Assembly (NCBI GenBank): GCA_016185425.1 | Contig: JACPNQ010000002.1 | Location: 79,808-143,807 of the forward strand | DNA length: 64,000 nucleotides | Direction: 5' to 3' | Origin: Acidobacteriota bacterium | GTDB lineage: Bacteria; Acidobacteriota; Terriglobia; Bryobacterales; Bryobacteraceae | In this document: piece by piece, positions 18,252 through 27,455 of the stretch | How positions within the stretch are numbered: the first letter of the stretch is position 1 | Layout of the letters: each line of letters begins with the position of its first letter | Translations under genes and position numbers: made by a program | Notes under the pieces: generated by a model | What the model was told of the DNA's origin: nothing | The model's database searches: none | The model's input: only the letters and a program-made list of their open reading frames with translations

Positions 18252-18728
18252 TCACGAAGATACCACGCCTCGCGTTAGCACCCCATCGACCTCAAACATC
18301 CGGTACACCGTCTCACTCATCCCGCAGCGCCGGTACGTCGCCTGCGCGCGCTCGTTGTGCGCCTCCACATAGAGCCGCAACCCGCAAACGCCGCCCGCAT
18401 TCCTCGCCCGCTCCTGCACCGCCGAATACAGCGCCTTGAATACGCCGAGCCCCCTATGCTCAGGCACTGTGTAGACACTCTGAATCCACCAGAAGACGCC
18501 GTTCCGCCAATCGGACCACTCGTATGTGATCATCATCTGCCCCGCCCGCTCGCCATCCGCTTCCGCGATCAGATAGAATCCGCGCGCCGCATCGGCGAAC
18601 ACGGCCTCCACACCGGCGCGCAGCCGCTCCCGGTCCAGGACAATATTCTCGGTCTCCAACGCCATCCGCGCATTCCCGTCAACCAGGAATGCCACATCCT
18701 CCCGGTTCGCCTCTCGTACCGCAATCAC
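18252..18728 (-). CDS. GNAT family N-acetyltransferase
   Basis: About 158 residues. The acetyl-CoA-binding motif region reads IQSVYTVPEHRGLGVFKALY, and the later LRLYVEAHNERAQATYRRCGM is the usual GNAT C-terminal strand-helix. The substrate is unknown. The frame allows GTG starts at 18749 and 18728. The latter overlaps the fucosidase stop (GTGA) and follows AAGGTGAG, so coupled initiation there is preferred. Confidence 0.8.
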   Translation of the reverse strand: MIAVREANREDVAFLVDGNARMALETENIVLDRERLRAGVEAVFADAARGFYLIAEADGERAGQMMITYEWSDWRNGVFWWIQSVYTVPEHRGLGVFKALYSAVQERARNAGGVCGLRLYVEAHNERAQATYRRCGMSETVYRMFEVDGVLTRGVVSS

Positions 18729-20179
18729 CGGCTCACCTTCAGTACCCACATCGGCTGTGCCAACAACGCCTCAGGCACCGCCGGCAAGCTTACTGTCACT
18801 CCGCCCCTCTGGGGTTTGTAAGCCAGTGTTCCCTCCGCGCCCAATAGCGCAACCGATTTCACCCCATCAATCCCCTTCCAATGAAAACTGCGCCCCGGCC
18901 ACCGTGGCAATATCGCGTACACATCCTTCCCCTTCGCGGTGAAAAACGCCTCTATCGAAGCCTTCCCGCCTTCGGGCTTTCCCACCATCTTCGTCACATC
19001 GTAGGAAGTGGAAAACTCTTTGTTGTACTCCACCTTTGGCACTTCCCCCGCGCTCCACTGCCGCGTCTCCTTCCACGGCTTCGTCCCATAAATCGCCTCG
19101 CCATTCACGCGCAGCCAGTCCCCAATCTGCAACAGCCGCTCCTCCATCACCACCGGAATCGTCCCGTCGCCATCCGGCCCGATATCCAGCAACAGATTCC
19201 CGCCCCGGCTCACCAGGTCCACCAGCATAATCACCAGCTCCCGCCCCGTGTGATAGTGCTCAATCCGCTCCGCCCGGTTATACCCGTAACTGAACCCCAT
19301 TCCGCGGCTCTCCTCCCACGGATGGTCCATCCCGCTCATCCCCGGCGTGTACTCCGTCGTCCAATACCCGCCATGCTTGTGCCGCGAATCCTTTCCCCAC
19401 CGATCGTTGATCACCACATCATTCTTCACCGCCGTCTCATTAAACAACCACGCCAGTAGTTCCGGACTTCCCCAATCCGCCGATGGCAAGTCCCACTCCC
19501 CATCCGAAAAAATAATCGACGGCTCGTATCGCGTCACCAGGTCCTTAAACTGCGGAATCATATGTTCGCGGATGTAGCGCGGCCGGTCGCTTAACCACAA
19601 CGGATTGAACCACTCATATAGGGAGTAGTAAAAGCCCATCTTCAATCCCCTCCGCCGCACCGCCGCGGTCAGATCCCCCAGCACATCGCGCTTCGGCCCC
19701 GTCTCCACCGCGTTCCAGGGCCGGCCCCACGTCGCCGACGCTTCTTTGCTCGGCCATAAGGCAAACCCCTCGTGATGCTTCGATGTCAGCGCCACATATT
19801 TCGCTCCGGACCGCGCAAACACATCGGCCCAATGGTCCGGGTCGAACAACTCCGCGCGAAACTGCGGTGCAAAATTCTGATACGGATAATCGGCGCCATA
19901 CTGCCTCTGGTGATAGTCCCAGGTCCCCGTCTGAATCGGATTCGCCTTGGGGTCCTGCCCCCGCGTCATCGCGTTCCAATACCACTCCGCATACGCGAGC
20001 TTTCCCGGAATCACGGGCGCATACGCAGGCACCGAGTACACACCCCAATGGATGAAGATTCCGAACTTCGCGTCCGTAAACCACGCCGGCGTCGGCCGCT
20101 TGTCGATCGATTCCCAGGTCGGCTGAAACGCCTGTCCAACCAATGCCACAGCACCAGCAAGTAACAGCAGCACTCTCAT
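18725..20179 (-). CDS. Alpha-L-fucosidase, GH29, secreted
   Basis: About 484 residues from the ATG at 20179, starting with signal peptide MRVLLLLAGAVALVGQAFQ. The GH29 marks are WFTDAKFGIFIHWGVYSVPAYAP, KYVALTSKHHEGFALWPS and the nucleophile-region IIFSDGEWD (aspartate). It ends with a short beta-sandwich tail. It would release fucose from glycans in the periplasm or outside the cell. A start 42 bases further upstream would overlap the divergent methyltransferase and lacks a leader. The GNAT gene is coupled downstream. Confidence 0.9.
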   Translation of the reverse strand: MRVLLLLAGAVALVGQAFQPTWESIDKRPTPAWFTDAKFGIFIHWGVYSVPAYAPVIPGKLAYAEWYWNAMTRGQDPKANPIQTGTWDYHQRQYGADYPYQNFAPQFRAELFDPDHWADVFARSGAKYVALTSKHHEGFALWPSKEASATWGRPWNAVETGPKRDVLGDLTAAVRRRGLKMGFYYSLYEWFNPLWLSDRPRYIREHMIPQFKDLVTRYEPSIIFSDGEWDLPSADWGSPELLAWLFNETAVKNDVVINDRWGKDSRHKHGGYWTTEYTPGMSGMDHPWEESRGMGFSYGYNRAERIEHYHTGRELVIMLVDLVSRGGNLLLDIGPDGDGTIPVVMEERLLQIGDWLRVNGEAIYGTKPWKETRQWSAGEVPKVEYNKEFSTSYDVTKMVGKPEGGKASIEAFFTAKGKDVYAILPRWPGRSFHWKGIDGVKSVALLGAEGTLAYKPQRGGVTVSLPAVPEALLAQPMWVLKVSR

Positions 20180-20205
20180 AATGCATCTACAATACCAACC
20201 GGGCC

Positions 20206-21639
20206 ATGACGGAAATCTCATACGGCGATCTCACCTTTTACGACACTCATCCCGGCGTCATCGCCGCCATGGGGGCACTCGTGGGCCTCCAACCACCACC
20301 GGTCGAAACCTCCCGCGTGCTCGAGCTCGGCTGTGGCACCGGCTTCAATCTTCTGGCCATCGCGCTATCTCTCCCGCAAGCCCGCGTCACTGGTGTCGAC
20401 ATCAGCGAAGCGCACGTCCAACGTGCTCGCGAGGCGGCGCGCGCTGCCGGCGTCACGAACGCCGAATTCCAATGTCTCTCCATAGATGATTTCCCCGCCG
20501 CGGAAAACTCCTTCGATTACGTCATCGCGCATGGCGTCTATTCCTGGGTGCCGGAAGCCACACGGGACGCCATTCTCGCGATCGCCGCCCGATCCATCGC
20601 ACCCAACGGCCTCGCCTATATCAGCTACAACATCAATCCAGGTTGGCGCCTGCGCATCCTCGTTCGCGATACTCTCCGCTACTTCGAAGGCGCTTCCATC
20701 CCGGACGCCCGCGCGCGTGTCAACGCTCTCGCGGCCGCCCTTCCGAATCCGGACTCCGCCTACTCCCGCGCCCTCCGCTCGGAGCTCGCCAATCTCGATG
20801 GCGCGCCCGATTATTACATCGCGCACGAACACCTCGTCCCCTTCCTCACTCCCGTTTTCTTCGAGGAATTCGTCAACCACGCCGCCGCGCACGGCCTGCA
20901 ATTCGCCGTCGAGTCCCGCCTCGATTCCAACCTCTTCGCCCGGCCTGACGCCACGCAGACTCACATCGAAGAAGCGGCCGGCGGCGGTTATATCCGCCGC
21001 GAACAATATCTCGACCTTCTCCTCGGCCGCTATTTCCGGCGCTCTATCCTCTGCCGTGACGGCCTTCCTATCAACCGCGACATCGATCCCCTCTCCCTGC
21101 TCGATCGCAACTTCACACTCACCGTCACCCCAACCGCCAGCACCCCGGAATCCCTTCAGGTCCGCTCCGCCTGGGGCGACAATCTCACCGTCACCGACCC
21201 CGTCGACATCGAACTGCTCCACCAATGGACCAGCGCCGGTCCGATCCCGGTGTCTGCACAATGGCTCGCGGGAATTGTTCGCAAGGAGTTGGATCTCGAC
21301 GGCGCAGGCGAAGCCGCCGATCCCCTGGTCGCCTCGGTACTTTGGAACGGGGCTCGCGAAGGCCTCTGGTCCATTCGCGATCACATCCCGCCCGTCGTCA
21401 ACGTCGTCAGCAGCCACCCTATCGCCAACCCGCTCGCCCGCCTGCAAGCCCCTGACGCGGCCGAATGCACCAACTGCCTCCATCGCCGCATCATCCTTAC
21501 ACCTGCCCAGCAGCATATCGTTCCGCTGCTCGACGGCTCTCGCACCGCCGCCGCCATTGCCGGCGAAATGCAATGCGAGCCGGCGGAAGCCGAGAAGGTA
21601 ATCATTCAACTCGCCGGGCTCGGATTCCTAATCGCGTAA
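20206..21639 (+). CDS. SAM-dependent methyltransferase with methyltransferase regulatory domain
   Basis: 477 residues. The N-terminal class I methyltransferase has motif I VLELGCGTGFNLLAIAL (about residues 38-54), VTGVDISEAHV, and FDYVIAHGVYSWV. After about residue 220 comes the 'methyltransferase regulatory domain' type region, then a C-terminal winged-helix-like part (LLDGSRTAAAIAGEM). The family is common in acidobacteria and myxobacteria; its substrate is unknown. Only 26 bases separate its ATG from the divergent fucosidase ATG, so promoters must be compact or inside coding sequence. Confidence 0.85.
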   Translation: MTEISYGDLTFYDTHPGVIAAMGALVGLQPPPVETSRVLELGCGTGFNLLAIALSLPQARVTGVDISEAHVQRAREAARAAGVTNAEFQCLSIDDFPAAENSFDYVIAHGVYSWVPEATRDAILAIAARSIAPNGLAYISYNINPGWRLRILVRDTLRYFEGASIPDARARVNALAAALPNPDSAYSRALRSELANLDGAPDYYIAHEHLVPFLTPVFFEEFVNHAAAHGLQFAVESRLDSNLFARPDATQTHIEEAAGGGYIRREQYLDLLLGRYFRRSILCRDGLPINRDIDPLSLLDRNFTLTVTPTASTPESLQVRSAWGDNLTVTDPVDIELLHQWTSAGPIPVSAQWLAGIVRKELDLDGAGEAADPLVASVLWNGAREGLWSIRDHIPPVVNVVSSHPIANPLARLQAPDAAECTNCLHRRIILTPAQQHIVPLLDGSRTAAAIAGEMQCEPAEAEKVIIQLAGLGFLIA

Positions 21640-21640
21640 G

Positions 21641-21892
21641 CTACACGTACCGCACTGTGACTGTTGCCGTCTAACTCGCGCCTGTCCGATCCGTAACTGT
21701 CACCGTGAACTGGTAGGTCCCTCGCAGCGAAAATTGAATCAGCCGTGTCGCGGTGTTCGCATTCAAAATCGCCGCCTGCGGATAACCCGGGGCTGTTGCC
21801 CACGCGTACGTCAGCCCGCCGGTATTCGGCGAAATCGATCCCGTCGCACGCGGACCCATCCGTTTCACCTCAATGACGCCGCGATGAAAATC
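21641..21892 (-). pseudogene. Remnant of a PKD-like repeat protein
   Basis: The minus strand encodes a PKD-type beta-sandwich tail: SISPNTGGLTYAWATAPGYP, AAILNANTATRLIQFS and GTYQFTVTVTDRTGAS. It is then interrupted by TAG, after which TATVTVRYV continues in frame to a second stop at 21641. Upstream of the module the frame is closed by a stop at 21893-21895, with no start context. It resembles the PKD modules of large extracellular acidobacterial proteins. It is read as a leftover fragment wedged between two intact genes. Confidence 0.65.
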
Positions 21893-21895
21893 GGA

Positions 21896-23134
21896 CTACC
21901 AGTTCGTGTAAGACCCGTCCGGACGCCGCAACATCGGTGTCAGCACATACCGCTCTTTGTAATCCCCGATCATCTGCAGCTTCGACGTATCCACTTCCAC
22001 GCCTAACCCCGGGCGATCGTTCGGCCACAGTTTTCCATTCTTCAAGTCATAGTGGGCGTTCAAATACGGCCACGGCCGCGTCCCGCCCATCACCATCTCC
22101 ATCAGCGCCGGACCCGGAAACGCCGCGCAGCAATGCACCATGGCCGCCTCGGAAATCGGCCCCGTAAAATGCGGTACCAACCCCACGTAGTGCGTCTCGC
22201 ACATCGCGGCAATCTTCTGAAACTCAGTGATGCCGCCTACGTTGGGGATCGTCGCCCGCGCATAGTCGATCAGATGCGATTCGATCAGTTCATTCCAATC
22301 CCACTTCGGTCCGAACTGCTCACCCACGGCGATCGGAACTTTCACTTGGTGCCGTAACGTCCGGTACACCCCCGGATTCTCACTCCGGACAAGGTCTTCC
22401 ACGAAGTACGGCCGCAGCGGTTCGATCTGGTTTGCCAGCGCCACCGCATCCGGCATGTCCAGTTCCGTGTGGAAGTCGATGCACCACGCGCCGTCTTTGC
22501 CCACACCTTCCCGCACTTCCTTGCACAGCTCATAAACGCGATTCACCGTCGCGAAGCGGTCCATCACACTGCCGCGCGTGTCCGTCGAAATGCGGTACGC
22601 CCGGAACCCGGCATCCACGCAGGCCTTCGCCACCTCCCTCGGCGTCCCCTGCGCCGGATACCCCGTCGAGTAGCATTCCACGTACTCGCGCGACTGCCCG
22701 CCCAGCAACTGATACACCGGCACGCCCAGCGCCTTCCCCTTCAAATCCCAAAGCGCCACGTCCAACGCGCCCAGCGCATGTACCTTCTCTCGCCCCGCCG
22801 GATAAAAATACGCCCGGAACATCGACTGCCACAAGCGGTCAGTCCGGAACGGATCTTCCCCGATCAGTAGGCCCGAGCACTGCTCCATCGTGTTATCGGC
22901 GCCGCCTTCACCAATACCCACCAGCCCCGAATCTGTCTCAACCAGAACGACGTTCGTGCTCTGATTGAACAACGGTTGCCGGTTATTCGGCCGCCCCGCC
23001 GCGTCGGTCGGTGTTTTGAAATAACGGATCCGGGTGATCTTAGTCTTCGGCAGTCCGGCTGCATCCGCGCGATCGGCCAAACTCACGGCGCCGGCCGCAC
23101 CGGCAACAGCCCGCAAAAACGCTCGACGGTTCAT
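21896..23134 (-). CDS. Exported mandelate racemase/muconate lactonizing-type enolase superfamily dehydratase
   Basis: 412 residues. NRRAFLRAVAGAAGAVSLADRADA is a twin-arginine leader. The mature protein has the capping domain and a barrel with metal-site segments WCIDFHTELD, FVEDLVRSEN and VGEQFG. The C-terminal VPHFTGPISEAAMVH carries a His where galactonate or mannonate dehydratase-like members have their base. The second-strand position reads RISTDTRG, not the KxK of racemases, which argues for a sugar-acid dehydratase. Export with the fucosidase and uxuA-like proteins suggests sugar-acid handling outside the cytoplasm. Confidence 0.78.
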   Translation of the reverse strand: MNRRAFLRAVAGAAGAVSLADRADAAGLPKTKITRIRYFKTPTDAAGRPNNRQPLFNQSTNVVLVETDSGLVGIGEGGADNTMEQCSGLLIGEDPFRTDRLWQSMFRAYFYPAGREKVHALGALDVALWDLKGKALGVPVYQLLGGQSREYVECYSTGYPAQGTPREVAKACVDAGFRAYRISTDTRGSVMDRFATVNRVYELCKEVREGVGKDGAWCIDFHTELDMPDAVALANQIEPLRPYFVEDLVRSENPGVYRTLRHQVKVPIAVGEQFGPKWDWNELIESHLIDYARATIPNVGGITEFQKIAAMCETHYVGLVPHFTGPISEAAMVHCCAAFPGPALMEMVMGGTRPWPYLNAHYDLKNGKLWPNDRPGLGVEVDTSKLQMIGDYKERYVLTPMLRRPDGSYTNW

Positions 23135-23319
23135 CCCGGCATCATATCAACGCGCGCCATTGGCTTCCGGCCCAGCGCCACCTCCAACGCCTCTGACGCT
23201 TGTCCCCGCAGCCGCCGTATTCTCTGACGGATACGGCGAACCGCGGGGAGCCGCGACATGCGTCCGAGTTTTCGGGTCTATTCGCTTGGACGCTTCCTCC
23301 AAACGACAATCAATATCGC

Positions 23320-23349
23320 TTGTCTAAACATTTCCATAGAGATTAGAAT
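23320..23349 (+). promoter_or_regulatory. Candidate sigma-70 promoter for the winged-helix sensor gene
   Basis: TTGTCT, then 18 bases, then TAGAAT, about 68 bases before the ATG at 23418, in an AT-richer stretch of the 283-base gap after the divergent dehydratase gene. An upstream inverted repeat (CCGTAT...ATACGG, near 23217-23240) could be an operator or the end of an RNA. Sequence match only. Confidence 0.35.
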
Positions 23350-23417
23350 CGGTCAGGCAGATCCGAACCTGTCCTAAAAAAGATCTAAAAATCTTCTGAA
23401 AGCGTGCTCAACACCGG

Positions 23418-25472
23418 ATGTTCTACGATTTTGGACCATTCCGCGTGGATACCGCCGAGCGTCAGCTCTGGCAGGATGGTGTACGCCATTCGCTCGGTCC
23501 CAAGGTCTTCGACCTGCTCATCGTCTTTCTGGAGAATCCCGGCAAGCTGCTGCGAAAGCGCGAACTGGTCGATCGGGTATGGTCGCAAGCCTTCGTCGAA
23601 GATTCCAACGTCGCTCAGCATGTCGCCATCCTACGCAAGGCCCTCGGCGATGTCTCGGAGGATCACCAGTTCATCGTCACTGTGCCCAAGGAAGGATACC
23701 GGTTCGTCTGCCCCGTCGTCGCGTCCACGGCCGCGCCGGAATCCCCGCCGCCCGCGCCCAACCACGCAAAGCCGCGGAAACTGGCCGCGGCTGTAGCTGC
23801 ATGCGTCCTCCTCGGCGTGCTGAGCGTCAGATTTCTCACAAACAGCGACACCTCGCGTGCGCCCGTTCCCGTCACCAGCCTTCCCGGCCTCGAGCTCTTC
23901 CCATCCATCTCGCCCGATGGCCTGCGCGTAACTTTTGCCGGCCTCGATCCATCAGGCACCGCGAGCCACATCTATGTAAACGACTTGGCCGGAGATAAGC
24001 TCCCCAAGCTTCTCACGCCTCTCGAATTCTCTGACACTTGCCCGGCGTGGTCGCCTGATAACAACACGATCGCCTTCCTTCGTCACCCCGGCCCCAACGC
24101 CGAAGTGCGCATCATTCCCGCCCAGGGCGGTGCCTCTCGCCAAATTGGCGTAACTTCGGGAATGGTCCTCGCGTGGTGGCCAGACTCAAAATCGGTCATC
24201 ATCGCGGATCCCGCGTCCACCGGGCAGCCATTCGCGCTGTTCCGCGTCGACATTGCCACCGGCGCCCGCACCAAAATCACATCTCCCACCGCAGGCATCG
24301 GTGACATCGCCGCCGCAGTCTCCTTCGATGCCCGCAGCCTGGCCTTCGTGCGCTGGTCCTCCGAGTCCGGCTATCAGATCCTCGTCCGGCCGCTCGATGC
24401 CGATACTCCCAGAGTCGTCGTCCGTGATGCCAAGCCCATCTACGGTCTCGCCTGGTCGCCCACCGATCGTGATCTCATCTACTCCACCTCGCGCGACAGC
24501 AAGCCGAAACTCTGGCGTATCGCCGCCGATGCCTCGCCCGCAACGGACCCCCAGCGAATCCCCAATATCGAGGGCGCCGCCCTCACGCCCGCTGTCGCTC
24601 GTCGCAATGGCAGGCTTGTTTACACGCAGTTTCAAGAGGACGTGAGTATTCGACGGTGGAATTTTCCTTTGCAGGGACCTCCCGTCCAAATCGCGCAGTC
24701 CACCCGAATAGACCTCGACCCCGCCATCTCCCCCGACGGCGAATCCATCGCCCTGTCGTCGGATCGCGGAGGCGCATATGAAATCTGGGTCTGCGATAAA
24801 AACGGAGCCGGCCTGCATCAAGTCACTCATTTCCATTTGGGTACCGCCGGCTCTCCCCGCTGGTCCGCCGATGGCCGGAGAATCGTCTTCGACTACTCCC
24901 TCTCTGGCAAGAACGCCATCTATGTCGTTAACGCCGACGGCTCCGGACTCACCGAAGTCCCCACTGGTACTCGTAGTGCCTCGCGCCCAAGCTGGTCCAT
25001 CGATGGCCGTTCCATCTATTTCCGTTGCTCTCTTCCCGATAGCAGCCAGATCTGCAAAGTCGGTGCTGCGGGAGGACCTGTGCTGCAGCTCACAAAAAAC
25101 GGCGGCGCCGAAGCTTACGAATCCCGCGATGGCAAGACCGTCTTCTTTGTTAAATCCGTCGACCAACCCGGACTATGGCGCATCCCGACCGAAGGGGGTC
25201 CCGAGTCGTTGGTCAACGAAGGAGTGTGGCAGGGATATTGGGGCGTCGGAAATGAAGATATCTACTTCGCGGCAATACGCCAGGCATCCATGGCCTACTC
25301 GCTCTCGGCGATCCACTTGAAGGACAACCAGGCCCGTTCCCTGCTCCCTCTGAATACCAAGCTCGTGCCGTTGACTCCGGGCTTCTCAATCACCCCGGAT
25401 GGCAGCACGCTTCTGCTGCTCCAGGTCGATAGAAACGAAGCCGACATCATGATGATTGACAGGATTAACTAG
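23418..25472 (+). CDS. OmpR-type winged-helix regulator fused to TolB-like propeller (CadC-like)
   Basis: 684 residues. Residues 1-100 are a Trans_Reg_C winged helix: LGPKVFDLLIVFLENPGKLL, then VEDSNVAQHVAILRKALGD and the wing TVPKEGYRFVCPV. A Pro/Ala linker leads to one membrane span (about residues 124-142). The rest is a periplasmic PD40/TolB propeller with repeats such as PAISPDGESIALSSDRGG and PRWSADGRRIVFDYS. The layout implies a one-component membrane-bound regulator, with DNA binding inside and sensing outside. This gene type is strongly expanded in acidobacteria. Ligand and targets are unknown; a beta-barrel-like gene lies convergently eight bases away. Confidence 0.85.
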   Translation: MFYDFGPFRVDTAERQLWQDGVRHSLGPKVFDLLIVFLENPGKLLRKRELVDRVWSQAFVEDSNVAQHVAILRKALGDVSEDHQFIVTVPKEGYRFVCPVVASTAAPESPPPAPNHAKPRKLAAAVAACVLLGVLSVRFLTNSDTSRAPVPVTSLPGLELFPSISPDGLRVTFAGLDPSGTASHIYVNDLAGDKLPKLLTPLEFSDTCPAWSPDNNTIAFLRHPGPNAEVRIIPAQGGASRQIGVTSGMVLAWWPDSKSVIIADPASTGQPFALFRVDIATGARTKITSPTAGIGDIAAAVSFDARSLAFVRWSSESGYQILVRPLDADTPRVVVRDAKPIYGLAWSPTDRDLIYSTSRDSKPKLWRIAADASPATDPQRIPNIEGAALTPAVARRNGRLVYTQFQEDVSIRRWNFPLQGPPVQIAQSTRIDLDPAISPDGESIALSSDRGGAYEIWVCDKNGAGLHQVTHFHLGTAGSPRWSADGRRIVFDYSLSGKNAIYVVNADGSGLTEVPTGTRSASRPSWSIDGRSIYFRCSLPDSSQICKVGAAGGPVLQLTKNGGAEAYESRDGKTVFFVKSVDQPGLWRIPTEGGPESLVNEGVWQGYWGVGNEDIYFAAIRQASMAYSLSAIHLKDNQARSLLPLNTKLVPLTPGFSITPDGSTLLLLQVDRNEADIMMIDRIN

Positions 25473-25479
25473 CAGCCGC

Positions 25480-26376
25480 CTATTTGAAATTGAACCCTGC
25501 CACGACAGCCACACGAATCTTGCCGTCATTCCAGGACGCGCTGATTCCTCCCAAGACCTTCGTAGGCGCGCCTTTTTTTGTCAGGAAGATTCCCACGCCG
25601 CCGTCAATCGATCTCCGCGCCGGCGCCGCGTCGGACCTCGTAAACCCGTCGATGCCGATCTGGTTGTCGAATCCAGGCAAATGCACTTTCGGCGGAAGCA
25701 CAAACAGTAGGTCCGTGTAGATCGGCGCGGCGGTGTAGTCCCGATAGTTGCCGTAAAACCCAGTCTTCGTTTTCACTACGCTATTGGGCCCGGACGGAGG
25801 AGTCAACGCCGTTTGAAACGTAGCATTCTGAAGATCGTCCAAATTGTTTCTTCGTTCCGCTCCGGCTGCCACGCCAAATAGTACGGCTCCATTCACCAAG
25901 GCGTTATACGCTCCCATAAACCTGTAGCGGTCAAAGTAGCGCGTAGCGTACGTCGTCTGCCCGGTCTCGGCGATGTTAAATCCCGCCCTCGAATACCCGA
26001 AGTCAGCCACAAGCCAATCCTCCGCCAACTTGCCTTCCCCCAATGGTCCGGCGCTTAATTTGAAGGGATTGTATTTTCCGATGATGAACGAGGCGCCGCC
26101 TTCCGGAACTTTCGGTTTGTCCGAATAGAGAGTCAACGTTCCGCTCGAAGCCTTCGCGAAAGCCTCGTAGCCATAAAACAACGGCGCGGTAGTGCCGGCC
26201 CGCAGCCGGTTTGTGTACGCGACGCTGATCTTTGTCTCGGCAAAGTTAAAGATCGTCGCGCCCGCATCGAGATAGAGGCTCGTTTGCCCATCTCCCGATT
26301 GATAAGCCGACTTCTGCGCCATTAGGAGACCGCCGCCAACCGCGGCGAAAATCAAGACGGTAAATATGCGATACAT
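25480..26376 (-). CDS. Hypothetical secreted, beta-strand-rich protein (possible outer-membrane barrel)
   Basis: 298 residues. The signal peptide MYRIFTVLIFAAVGGGLLMA is followed by many alternating-hydrophobic segments with aromatic ends (TKISVAYTNRL, GKYNPFKLSAG, GNYRDYTAAPIY). The chain ends in KIRVAVVAGFNFK, a beta-strand-like C-terminus near the pattern of outer-membrane proteins. No family is recognised. It starts one base after the preceding 105-residue gene and is surely co-transcribed with it. Confidence 0.55.
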   Translation of the reverse strand: MYRIFTVLIFAAVGGGLLMAQKSAYQSGDGQTSLYLDAGATIFNFAETKISVAYTNRLRAGTTAPLFYGYEAFAKASSGTLTLYSDKPKVPEGGASFIIGKYNPFKLSAGPLGEGKLAEDWLVADFGYSRAGFNIAETGQTTYATRYFDRYRFMGAYNALVNGAVLFGVAAGAERRNNLDDLQNATFQTALTPPSGPNSVVKTKTGFYGNYRDYTAAPIYTDLLFVLPPKVHLPGFDNQIGIDGFTRSDAAPARRSIDGGVGIFLTKKGAPTKVLGGISASWNDGKIRVAVVAGFNFK

Positions 26377-26377
26377 G

Positions 26378-26695
26378 TTAGTCCCCGCAAGGATTATCTG
26401 GAATGTCTACTTGGCGGTCGATCCTGGACCTGCCCGACGAAGGAACAACTCCGTCCTTCGACAGCAGTGAAACGGAACTCGCCGGACACGCAATGGAGAC
26501 ATCCGCTTTCCACACCGTGCCCTGCAGCCCAACCACGCCGATTTGCACCCGCGCCGTCGCCCCGGCCCGAATCTTCTTCCTACCGCCAAATGTGTCCCCG
26601 TTTCGCTGCAGCGGAATGAGGTCGTCATCGATTTTACAGGCGGCGGATATAGCCGATTCGCTCTTTATAGTGCATGAAAATGTTAGCTCGGGCAT
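26378..26695 (-). CDS. Hypothetical protein, 105 residues
   Basis: The protein has beta-rich sequence (ATARVQIGVVGLQGTVWKADVSI) and a motif of scattered Cys (SCTIKSESAISAACKIDDD, ACPASS, DNPCGD). It lacks a signal peptide. It is immediately upstream of, and nearly touching, the beta-barrel-like gene, so the pair probably works together. A GGAGG-like site precedes the ATG. I do not recognise the family. Confidence 0.5.
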   Translation of the reverse strand: MPELTFSCTIKSESAISAACKIDDDLIPLQRNGDTFGGRKKIRAGATARVQIGVVGLQGTVWKADVSIACPASSVSLLSKDGVVPSSGRSRIDRQVDIPDNPCGD

Positions 26696-26799
26696 TTGGC
26701 CTCCTCCCTAGCAAGCGGAATCAATCGCGCGAGCGGGACACACCTCGTTCCGCACGTTTAACAATTCAAAACCGGCCGCGTCCACATAATGTCTATTGA

Positions 26800-27447
26800 T
26801 TGACTCCTTCACGGACTGAGTTCGCCGGGCTGATCGTCGAGGAACACATTTTCCTCAGGGCGGTTGACTTGTGTCTGGCAGGCATCGGCTTGGTTCTACT
26901 GTCGCCGGTGATGATCGCTGTCGGACTGGTAGTTGCGGCTCTCTCCCGCCGTTCGCCGTTCGTCTCTCATTTGCGAGTAGGGAAGAGCGGCGTCCCTTTC
27001 TGGATGTTGAAGTTCCGAACGATGTGGGACGGCCGGCCGGCGCGAAACTTTTGCTGGGTCGAACGGCTGCAAGGCGGGGAGCCAAACGATATCAAGCCTC
27101 CGCAAGATCCACGGGTCCGTAGCGGGTTTGCGCGATTTTGCCGGACTTATTCGCTGGACGAGTTGCCGCAACTGCTCCACGCATTGAGCGGACGCATGTC
27201 GCTTGTGGGGCCCAGGCCGCTAACGAGTGGGGAATTGGACAGATACTACGGCCCCAGCCAGGCGGAGATTCTGGCGATTGCGCCGGGACTGACCGGGCTT
27301 TGGCAGATCAAAGGCCGAAATGCTCTGACTTATCGCGAGCGCGTTCGCTTTGATCGATTCCTCGCACGGAACTACTCGTGGCGGCTCTATTGGTATGTGT
27401 TGGTTCGCACCATTCCTCTCGTTCTGAGCGGCAAGGGCGCGTGGTGA
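26800..27447 (+). CDS. Priming undecaprenyl-phosphate sugar transferase (polyprenyl glycosylphosphotransferase)
   Basis: 215 residues. One N-terminal membrane span (about 23-45) is followed by the catalytic part of the bacterial sugar-transferase family. Its marks are VPFWMLKFRTMWDG, RTYSLDELPQLLHALSGRMSLVGPRP cut into its usual blocks, and APGLTGLWQIKGRN. It would move a sugar-phosphate from a nucleotide sugar to undecaprenyl phosphate, the first step of a surface polysaccharide. It is a short PglC/WcaJ-C type without the long multi-span N-terminus. The start appears to be TTG; no strong ribosome site is seen. Confidence 0.88.
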   Translation: MTPSRTEFAGLIVEEHIFLRAVDLCLAGIGLVLLSPVMIAVGLVVAALSRRSPFVSHLRVGKSGVPFWMLKFRTMWDGRPARNFCWVERLQGGEPNDIKPPQDPRVRSGFARFCRTYSLDELPQLLHALSGRMSLVGPRPLTSGELDRYYGPSQAEILAIAPGLTGLWQIKGRNALTYRERVRFDRFLARNYSWRLYWYVLVRTIPLVLSGKGAW

Positions 27448-27455
27448 CGCGGACG

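Noticed and set aside
20365..21609. Long open frame (414 codons) opposite the methyltransferase gene
   Set aside because: It is the antisense of a GC-rich gene with clear SAM motifs; its translation has no recognisable domain.
24186..25166. Long minus-strand frame (326 codons) inside the winged-helix/propeller gene
   Set aside because: Gly/Asp-rich antisense product of repeated propeller codons with no start context.
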